A DNA stretch of 10,661 nt, taken from positions 1 through 10,661 of the forward strand of contig UQHB01000056.1 in assembly GCA_900540735.1 (NCBI GenBank). The letters run 5' to 3'. A program made the position numbers and the translations under genes. Numbering within the stretch: position 1 is the stretch's first letter; every line of letters starts with the position of its first letter. The notes under the pieces were generated by a model, which made no database searches, was not told the origin of the DNA, and saw only the letters and a program-made list of their open reading frames with translations. Positions 1 through 4,950 of this stretch are shown piece by piece. Source of the DNA: an uncultured Megasphaera sp. (GTDB lineage Bacteria > Bacillota > Negativicutes > Veillonellales > Megasphaeraceae).

Positions 1-8
1 TAGCGAAA

Positions 9-54
9 GGGCTGTCGCAAAAGCAAATAAATGCTTTGTGCGACAGCCCCTTTT
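9..54 (+). terminator. Intrinsic terminator of an upstream gene outside the window
   Basis: A long inverted repeat (GGGCTGTCGCA at 9-19 against TGCGACAGCCC at 39-49, with AGCA/TGCT pairing inside) is followed by TTTT at 51-54. This is a rho-independent terminator for a plus-strand gene that ends before the window. It separates that gene from the riboswitch leader that follows. Confidence 0.85.
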
Positions 55-59
55 ATAAA
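32..59 (+). promoter_or_regulatory. Possible promoter of the riboswitch leader
   Basis: TATAAA at 54-59 is the only good -10 candidate just upstream of the riboswitch aptamer, and would start transcription near 66. The -35 match (TGCTTT at 32-37, 16-nt spacer) is weak and lies inside the preceding terminator. Without this promoter the leader would depend on readthrough. The assignment rests on position more than on sequence. Confidence 0.3.
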
Positions 60-72
60 ATAAACACACAAA

Positions 73-149
73 CCGTACAGGACTGACGGAATCAAGTGGA
101 ATAACCACGTGAACTGTACGCGTACACGAACACGCCGACCGTCTGGGCA
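73..149 (+). promoter_or_regulatory. ZTP (pfl motif) riboswitch aptamer
   Basis: This RNA element senses ZTP/ZMP (AICAR phosphates), which accumulate when 10-formyl-tetrahydrofolate is scarce. Seen in the sequence: stem P1 CGTACAG (74-80) with CTGTACG (114-120); stem P2 GTGG (96-99) with CCAC (105-108); the conserved GGACTG-type internal segment at 80-85; and the hallmark 3' block CCGACCGTCTGGGCA (135-149). GACGG (85-89) pairs with CCGTC (139-143) to form the family's pseudoknot. Here it is A-T plus G-C where the family usually has GGCG/CGCC, a compensated change. The linker between the two halves is short (121-132). Family recognition is from memory of the consensus. Confidence 0.9.
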
Positions 150-186
150 AGAAATTATTTTCTGCGCTCAGACGGCGGCGTTTTTT
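133..186 (+). terminator. Riboswitch expression platform: intrinsic terminator
   Basis: CGCCG-A-CCGTCTG (133-145) pairs with CAGACGG-CGGCG (169-180), continued inward by GC/GC and AGAAA/TTTCT, and followed by TTTTTT at 181-186. The 5' arm contains CCGTC (139-143), the 3' strand of the aptamer pseudoknot. Ligand-stabilised pseudoknot and terminator therefore exclude each other, which gives an ON switch: ligand bound means readthrough into the transporter gene. Confidence 0.9.
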
Positions 187-204
187 GTTGTCTGGGCCAG
201 CCTT

Positions 205-211
205 AAAGGAG
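205..211 (+). promoter_or_regulatory. Ribosome binding site fixing the OFA transporter start
   Basis: AAAGGAG ends 9 nt before ATG 221. The open frame extends back to a TTG at 185, but that lies in the terminator T-tract and has no ribosome binding site, so 221 is the start. Confidence 0.85.
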
Positions 212-220
212 AAATGTGTT

Positions 221-1483
221 ATGAAACGAAATCGTTGGCTCATGGCGGCCTCAGCTGTTGGTTTACATGTATGTATTGGTAGTGTCTATGCGTGGAGTGT
301 TTTGACGAAGCCTATTATGGCAGCTATGGGCTTTTCCCTGCAAGAAACGACATGGGCCTTTTCCTTGGCTATTTTATTCCTCGGCCTGTCTGCAGGTTGT
401 TTAGGCAGTAAAGTACAACAAATGGGACCGCGCTGTTCTGGCCTCTTGGCGACAGGATTTTTTGTGACTGCTATGTTTGGTACGGCCTTAGCTATGTATC
501 TCCATAGTTTGGCCCTCCTCTATATGTCGTACGGCGTCATTGGCGGTATCGGTTTAGGCATCGGTTACATTACGCCAGTGTCTACGCTAGTTAAATGGTT
601 TCCAAATCAGCGCGGCTTTGCGACGGGCCTTGCCATTATGGGCTTTGGTTTTGCCAGCACCATTGCCGGGCCGTTAATGCAGTTTTTAGTCGCTCACGTC
701 GGCTTAATTGCCAATTTCTTGATTCTCGGCATTATCTATGCTGTCATCATGACGGCATCGTCATTCTATTTAACACCGCCCACCGCTGCAGAAGCGGCAG
801 CCTTAGGCGCAGTACAAGAAACGACAACGGAACAGGTCGCAGGGCCTCAGTTTTCCCTAAAAGAAGCGATGAAAACGTGGCAGTTATACGGGATTTGGTG
901 GCTTTTCTTCGTCAACATTACATGCGGTATTGCCCTTCTCGCTGTGGCATCGCCAATGGCGCAAGAAGTGGCTGGTATGACACCGGCGGTGGCAGCGTCC
1001 ATGGTCGGCATTATTGGCTTATTAAACGGTGCTGGTCGTATTGCGTGGGCTACCATTTCCGATTATATTGGCAGAGCTAATACGTATTGCCTCTTCTTTG
1101 CTATTGAAATCTTAGCGTTCTGGCGACTCGCGACGGAAACGAATGCCTTTAGTTTTGAAATCTTAGTGCTCCTCATCATTACGTGCTATGGCGGTGGTTT
1201 TTCGTGCATGCCTGCTTATTTGAGTGACCTCTTTGGGACGAAATGGCTCAGTGCCATTCATGGCCGTATTTTGACAGCTTGGGGTGCTGCAGGTATTGCT
1301 GGTCCCTTGCTCTTGGCGTGGATGCGGAGCTTAACAAATTCCTACGTCGGGACACTTCAATTATTTGCGGCTGTCTTCGTTTTATCCCTCATCATCATGG
1401 GTGTCTTGAAATACTCTACGCGCCATGGTCTTGCTGGTGAATATGCCGTAAAAGCCCATAAAACTAGAAAAGAAGCGTTATAG
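221..1483 (+). CDS. MFS transporter, oxalate/formate antiporter (OFA) family
   Basis: A 420-residue inner-membrane carrier with about 12 hydrophobic segments and a hydrophilic central loop near residues 186-215. OFA hallmarks are visible: RWLMAASAVGLHV followed by YAWSVLTKP (residues 6-31) in TM1; the glycine-rich TM4 block GGIGLGIGYITPV (108-120) followed by KWFPNQRGFATG (125-136); and the MFS loop motif GRIAWATISDYIGR (272-285). Family members move oxalate/formate, lactate or pyruvate, and sequence alone does not fix the substrate. The gene stands alone behind a ZTP riboswitch, which points to formate or another one-carbon source (inference). TM11 (about 347-367) shows no lysine where OxlT of Oxalobacter needs Lys355; Arg349 is the nearest basic residue. 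This argues against oxalate, though no alignment was made. No clear terminator follows the gene. Confidence 0.88.
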   Translation: MKRNRWLMAASAVGLHVCIGSVYAWSVLTKPIMAAMGFSLQETTWAFSLAILFLGLSAGCLGSKVQQMGPRCSGLLATGFFVTAMFGTALAMYLHSLALLYMSYGVIGGIGLGIGYITPVSTLVKWFPNQRGFATGLAIMGFGFASTIAGPLMQFLVAHVGLIANFLILGIIYAVIMTASSFYLTPPTAAEAAALGAVQETTTEQVAGPQFSLKEAMKTWQLYGIWWLFFVNITCGIALLAVASPMAQEVAGMTPAVAASMVGIIGLLNGAGRIAWATISDYIGRANTYCLFFAIEILAFWRLATETNAFSFEILVLLIITCYGGGFSCMPAYLSDLFGTKWLSAIHGRILTAWGAAGIAGPLLLAWMRSLTNSYVGTLQLFAAVFVLSLIIMGVLKYSTRHGLAGEYAVKAHKTRKEAL

Positions 1484-1560
1484 TTTTGTTAGAAAATTAA
1501 AAATATATCGCAATATACAACACAGATAGAAATTATCATCTGTAAAAAATAAGGCTCCCC

Positions 1561-1607
1561 TATACTTCGTCATGCGTGATAAAACCTGATGTATGCACAA
1601 AAGTATA
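1561..1607. repeat. Long imperfect inverted repeat in the OFA/autotransporter intergenic region
   Basis: TATACTT (1561-1567) pairs with AAGTATA (1601-1607). Inside, GTCATGCGT (1569-1577) can pair with ATGTATGCAC (1589-1598) through G-U pairs and one bulge, leaving a loop near 1580-1588. No T-run follows on the plus strand, so it is not a normal intrinsic terminator. It lies upstream of the autotransporter promoter and may act at DNA level or at the 3' end of the OFA transcript. Function unknown. Confidence 0.4.
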
Positions 1608-1660
1608 TTCTCATGTGGTATTGTTATATAGATGGAATCGAAAAAGTGTTGCAAAATTTA

Positions 1661-1689
1661 TTGACAATGATTCTCGTAAGTGGTTTAAT
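1661..1689 (+). promoter_or_regulatory. Sigma-70-type promoter of the autotransporter gene
   Basis: A perfect -35 TTGACA (1661-1666), a 17-nt spacer and TTTAAT (1684-1689, 5 of 6 matches to TATAAT) form a strong housekeeping promoter. Initiation is expected near 1696, giving a leader of about 50 nt before the TTG start at 1748. Confidence 0.75.
1662..1676. promoter_or_regulatory. Fur-like box overlapping the autotransporter promoter
   Basis: TGACAATGATTCTCG matches the 7-1-7 Fur consensus TGATAATnATTATCA at 11 of the 14 defined positions. It starts inside the -35 hexamer and covers most of the spacer, the usual place for a repressor site. The right half is the weaker one. If real, it would make the surface adhesin iron-repressed. 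The match was counted by eye, with no background statistics. Confidence 0.45.
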
Positions 1690-1747
1690 ATAGGCATGTT
1701 AAGGAAAATACTACAAAGTACGAAATGTTTTTAAGGGGATGACCTAA

Positions 1748-3031
1748 TTGTTAAAGAAAAGTAAAGCAATGAAAACGACGGTCGCTATGCTCGCCGCTGT
1801 TAGTATGGTTAGTGGATTAGTATTTGCAGATGTTACACCAAACGGTGCTGATGCAGGTTCTTTCCATGTTGTAGACCAAAGTCAAAATGCAGATAATACG
1901 ACAAATAATGCTGCAAATGGTAAAGACCCTGTTAAAGTAGGGAACCATGCTGCTACACTCAATGTTATCGCTTCTAACAATGGCTATAAATCTGGTGCTG
2001 GCTTTACAGATGCCACAGGCAAGAAGCCGACTAATGCGAAAGGTCAAGAAATTGATGCGACAACAGGCGCTAGTATCTTAGTTACTGATGATACGACATC
2101 CTTGGAAAATCGTCATAACGCAGCTGACCCGAATGATCCAGATAAATATGCTGTTGATGCCAATAAAGCTAAAGTCGTTGTTACAGGTGAACGGACAGAA
2201 ATGGGCTTAGCTACCTATGCTGGACCGACTGGCACGGCAACAGGCGCATGGGGGATTGCGACTGGCGCGTATTCTACAGCCTATGGTAATACAGCAAAAG
2301 CAACAGGCGCTCATGCTGCAGCTTTAACGTCGAATTCTACGGCCGCTGCTGCCGATAGTATCGCTGCTGGTTGGGGTTCTGTCGTTGAAAAAGGTGCTGA
2401 TGGCGGTGTTGCTATTGGTAAAGGCGCAACCGTAAAAGCTGATGCTAAAGATGGTGTCGCTATTGGTGCAGGAAGTGTAGCTGATCAAGCTAATACAGTT
2501 TCTATTGGTAGTGCTGATTTACAACGTAGATTAACTAACGTAGCAGATGGTGTTATTTCGGCAAATTCTCATGATGCTGTAACTGGTCGTCAGCTCTACA
2601 AAACAAACCAGGAACTCGACAACGTCGGTGCCCTCTCTGCAGCTCTTGCAGGTCTTCATCCCCTTGATTATACAGGTACAGGCTCGAAAGTTAGCGTAGC
2701 AACAGCAGTTGGCAACTACGACGGCAAGAAAGCATTGGCTGTTGGTGGTTTCTACAACTTCAGCCCTGACGCTATGATGTCTCTCGGTGCTTCTATGTCC
2801 TTCAGTGGCGATAAGAAATACGCTGAAAACTTAGGCTTCACTTTCCGCGTTGGCGAAGGTGCTTCTACGGCTCCGGCAGGCCATCACGATGAAATGGCTG
2901 ACCGCTTCGTTGCTATGGAACAAGCTATTTCCGAATTGAAAGCACAAAACGAAGCTTTATCGCAGCAAGTTACGGCTGTTGAACAAGAAAACAAAGATTT
3001 AAAAGCTAAAGTTGGTACATTACAGAAATAA
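1748..3031 (+). CDS. YadA-like trimeric autotransporter adhesin with C-terminal coiled coil
   Basis: A 427-residue surface protein. The TTG start at 1748 is preferred because AAGGGG (1733-1738) sits 9 nt upstream; ATG 1769 has no such site. Residues 1-27 are a signal peptide (lysines at 3, 4, 6 and 9, a hydrophobic core, and VFA before D28). Residues 28-150 resemble nothing I know. Residues 153-255 carry alternating Gly/Ala YadA-head repeats (ATGAYSTAYG, GVAIGKGATV, GVAIGAGSVA). The neck follows at 252-285 (LTNVADGVISANSHDAVTGRQLY), then the four-strand YadA anchor at 291-369. Unusually the chain does not stop after the last strand: a linker (370-382) leads to 43 residues of unbroken heptads (383-425), with a/d residues F, M, I, L, V and Asn at 401 and 415. 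That tail should lie in the periplasm. The gene is monocistronic, with its own promoter and terminator. Ligand unknown. Confidence 0.88.
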   Translation: MLKKSKAMKTTVAMLAAVSMVSGLVFADVTPNGADAGSFHVVDQSQNADNTTNNAANGKDPVKVGNHAATLNVIASNNGYKSGAGFTDATGKKPTNAKGQEIDATTGASILVTDDTTSLENRHNAADPNDPDKYAVDANKAKVVVTGERTEMGLATYAGPTGTATGAWGIATGAYSTAYGNTAKATGAHAAALTSNSTAAAADSIAAGWGSVVEKGADGGVAIGKGATVKADAKDGVAIGAGSVADQANTVSIGSADLQRRLTNVADGVISANSHDAVTGRQLYKTNQELDNVGALSAALAGLHPLDYTGTGSKVSVATAVGNYDGKKALAVGGFYNFSPDAMMSLGASMSFSGDKKYAENLGFTFRVGEGASTAPAGHHDEMADRFVAMEQAISELKAQNEALSQQVTAVEQENKDLKAKVGTLQK

Positions 3032-3069
3032 TCTGTTTCTCTCTCCACATACAGTTGATACCGCAAAAG

Positions 3070-3100
3070 GGCTTCCATTCGTTGGAAGCCTTTTTGTTTT
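3070..3100 (+). terminator. Intrinsic terminator of the autotransporter gene
   Basis: GGCTTCCA (3070-3077) and TGGAAGCC (3083-3090) form an 8-bp stem with loop TTCGT, followed by TTTTTGTTTT (3091-3100). Confidence 0.92.
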
Positions 3101-3123
3101 GCTGTTATTTTCTTGTGATTTGC

Positions 3124-3150
3124 TTCACATCTATACGTCTCTGTTATAAT
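3124..3150 (+). promoter_or_regulatory. Upstream fru promoter candidate (extended -10)
   Basis: TGTTATAAT (3142-3150) is an extended -10 with a perfect TATAAT. TTCACA (3124-3129) matches TTGACA at 5 of 6 positions but at a short 15-nt spacing, which an extended -10 can tolerate. The first 16-bp repeat begins on the last base of the -10. Confidence 0.45.
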
Positions 3151-3195
3151 GAATGAAAATGATTGCTATTTATGAATAATGACTGAAAATGATTG
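3150..3195. promoter_or_regulatory. fruR operator: Tandem 16-bp repeats, probable FruR operators
   Basis: TGAATGAAAATGATTG (3150-3165) and TGACTGAAAATGATTG (3180-3195) differ at one base and lie exactly 30 bp apart, about three helical turns. The second overlaps the -35 box of the main fru promoter and the first abuts the -10 of the upstream one. DeoR-family repressors commonly bind spaced direct repeats at their own operon, so FruR is the likely ligand. The core TGAAAATGATT also resembles half of a Fur site, a real alternative. Confidence 0.6.
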
Positions 3196-3221
3196 AAAAT
3201 GAAGGAATATGATAATATAAT
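3193..3221 (+). promoter_or_regulatory. Main promoter of the fru-pts operon
   Basis: TTGAAA (3193-3198) is followed after 17 nt by a perfect TATAAT (3216-3221). Transcription would begin near 3228, giving a leader of about 27 nt before fruR with its AAAGGAG at 3241-3247. Confidence 0.75.
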
Positions 3222-3254
3222 ACAAGTATAAGAACGAATGAAAGGAGTGGTTCC

Positions 3255-4016
3255 ATGTTGACAGAAGAACGACAAGAAGAAATCGTTCGTCTTGTCAATG
3301 CAAGTGGTGCCGTATCTGTCCAAGATTTGGTCAATTATTTAGATATTTCCGAATCGACTGTACGGCGTGACTTGTATGCCCTGGACCGGGAAGGCAAGCT
3401 CAAACGCGTTCACGGTGGTGCCACCACAATACAGGACTGTCCGGCTTATGAAGCGGATATGGAAAGTCTCCAAGACAAGTATTCCTTTCATATGCTGGCT
3501 AAACGACGCATTGCCCAGTACGCAGCCGGCCTGATTAAAAAAAATGACTTCGTCTACATTGATGCAGGCTCGACGACAGAGCAAATGGCCGAATTCCTGG
3601 TTGATTCGGAAGCAACCTTTGTGACGAACAGCTTGCCAATGGCCCAAAAACTTGGCCGCAACGGCGTCAAGGTCTATATGCTGCCGGGTCGGGTCAAGAG
3701 CAAGACCGAAGCCATTGTGGGCAGTGAAATGCGCAGTATGCTCATGCGGTACCATTTTACGAAAGGCTTTTTTGGTGCCAACGGCATTAGCCTGGATGAA
3801 GGCTGTACGACACCGGACGACGAAGAAGCGGCGTGCAAACACGCAGCTGTCAAGCAGTGCCGTCAGTGTTATGTCTTAGCTGATGCCAGTAAGTTTGGCT
3901 TGTCTTCTCATATTACCTTTGCCAAACTGCAAGATGTTTCTATTCTTACGGCAGCGATGCAGGAAGATGTGGCGTGGGAGCCGTATCAACGCCTTACGGA
4001 GGTGCATGTACTTTGA
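3255..4016 (+). CDS. fruR: DeoR-family transcriptional repressor of the fructose operon
   Basis: A 253-residue cytosolic regulator, the normal length for the DeoR family. The N-terminal winged helix-turn-helix is at residues 1-57 (recognition helix SESTVRRDLYAL at 33-44, then LKRVHGGA at 49-56). The DeoR C-terminal sugar-phosphate sensor follows at about 78-232, with FVYIDAGSTTEQMAEFL (99-115), TNSLPMAQKL (124-133) and LPGRVKSKTEAIVG (143-156). Being first in an operon with 1-phosphofructokinase and the fructose PTS permease identifies it as FruR. The expected inducer is fructose-1-phosphate (family knowledge, not visible here). Start ATG 3255 has AAAGGAG 7 nt upstream. Two 16-bp repeats in front of the gene suggest autorepression. 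Its TGA overlaps the fruK start. Confidence 0.92.
   Translation: MLTEERQEEIVRLVNASGAVSVQDLVNYLDISESTVRRDLYALDREGKLKRVHGGATTIQDCPAYEADMESLQDKYSFHMLAKRRIAQYAAGLIKKNDFVYIDAGSTTEQMAEFLVDSEATFVTNSLPMAQKLGRNGVKVYMLPGRVKSKTEAIVGSEMRSMLMRYHFTKGFFGANGISLDEGCTTPDDEEAACKHAAVKQCRQCYVLADASKFGLSSHITFAKLQDVSILTAAMQEDVAWEPYQRLTEVHVL
3998..4015 (+). promoter_or_regulatory. Ribosome binding site and TTG start of fruK inside the end of fruR
   Basis: GGAGG (3998-4002) precedes TTG (4013-4015) by 10 nt. The TTG overlaps the fruR stop TGA (4014-4016) as TTGA, which implies translational coupling. Starting here gives the canonical FruK N-terminus MIYTVTFNP. The longer frame, opening at 3974, would add 13 residues that the family lacks. 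Confidence 0.85.
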
Positions 4017-4918
4017 TTTATACGGTTACATTTAATCCGTCTCTCGATTACGTCGTCTACATGAAGGAGTTTGCTGCAGGCGCGATTAATCGGGCAGAAC
4101 AGGAAATGATTTATCCCGGCGGCAAGGGCATTAATGTCTCCCTCGTTCTCGGACATTTAGGCGTGCCGACGAAGATGTTCGGTTTCGTTGCAGGTTTTAC
4201 GGGCCAGGAAATCGAACGGCTTGCTAAAGAACACGGCGGTGATTGTGATTTCATTCATTTAGACGCAGGCTGGTCGCGCATTAACCTCAAGGTCAGTGCA
4301 GCTGATGAAACGGCAGTCAACGGTATGGGACCTCATATTCCGGAAGATAAGCTCAATGCCTTGCTCGCCCAAATCGATGCCTTGCAAGAAGGAGACACTC
4401 TCGTCTTAGCTGGCAACATTCCTAGCGATATTCCTAATGATATTTACGAAAATATCTTAAAACGCCTCGATGGTAAAGGTATCTTGACTGTCGTCGATGC
4501 GACTGGGGATTTACTGAAGAATGTCATTAAGTATAAGCCCTTCCTTATTAAACCGAATATTGAAGAATTAGGTGAATTGTTCCATGTGACCTTGCGGACT
4601 GATGAAGAAGTGACGATTAGTGCGAAACAGCTCCAAGCTATGGGCGCACGGAATGTCCTCGTTTCCCTCGGCGGTGACGGTGCCCTCCTCATTAGTGAAG
4701 ACGGCGCAGTCCATCGCATGAAGGCTCCGAAAGGGACCCTCGTCAATTCCGTCGGCGCCGGTGACAGCATGGTAGCTGGCTTCCTTGCAGGCTATGCTTC
4801 GTCTCACGGCGACGTAGAAGAAGCCTTGAAAATGGGCGTAAGTGCCGGCAGTGCGTCGGCTTTCCATGAATGGCTCGCGACGAACGAACAGATTCAAGCC
4901 ATTTATGATACCTTATAA
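4013..4918 (+). CDS. fruK: 1-phosphofructokinase
   Basis: A 301-residue PfkB/ribokinase-fold kinase converting fructose-1-phosphate and ATP to fructose-1,6-bisphosphate in the cytosol, the step after PTS import. PfkB signature 1 is at residues 35-49 (YPGGKGINVSLVLGH region with the GGKGIN substrate loop). Signature 2 is at 246-261 (SVGAGDSMVAGFLAGY), with Asp251 as the catalytic base in the GAGD anion hole. The N-terminus IYTVTFNPSLDY and the KPN motif at 180-182 are typical of FruK/LacC-type enzymes. Length is normal. Position between fruR and the fructose EII gene favours fructose-1-phosphate over tagatose-6-phosphate as substrate. The TTG start overlaps the fruR stop, so expression should be coupled to fruR. 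A 32-nt gap leads to fruA. Confidence 0.93.
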   Translation: MIYTVTFNPSLDYVVYMKEFAAGAINRAEQEMIYPGGKGINVSLVLGHLGVPTKMFGFVAGFTGQEIERLAKEHGGDCDFIHLDAGWSRINLKVSAADETAVNGMGPHIPEDKLNALLAQIDALQEGDTLVLAGNIPSDIPNDIYENILKRLDGKGILTVVDATGDLLKNVIKYKPFLIKPNIEELGELFHVTLRTDEEVTISAKQLQAMGARNVLVSLGGDGALLISEDGAVHRMKAPKGTLVNSVGAGDSMVAGFLAGYASSHGDVEEALKMGVSAGSASAFHEWLATNEQIQAIYDTL

Positions 4919-4950
4919 TTTCATAATTTACGTAAAGGAGATATCCCCAC

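Noticed and set aside
185..220. TTG at 185 as start of the OFA transporter
   Set aside because: It overlaps the terminator T-tract, lacks a ribosome binding site and would add 12 residues before the family N-terminus. ATG 221 with AAAGGAG is better.
1522..1543. Inverted repeat ACAGAT/ATCTGT after the OFA gene, considered as its terminator
   Set aside because: The stem is only 6 bp and AT-rich and is followed by A residues, not T, so it does not fit an intrinsic terminator on the plus strand.
3974..4012. Longer fruK starting inside fruR at 3974
   Set aside because: It adds 13 residues not seen in FruK. TTG 4013 has GGAGG upstream and gives the canonical MIYTVTFNP start.
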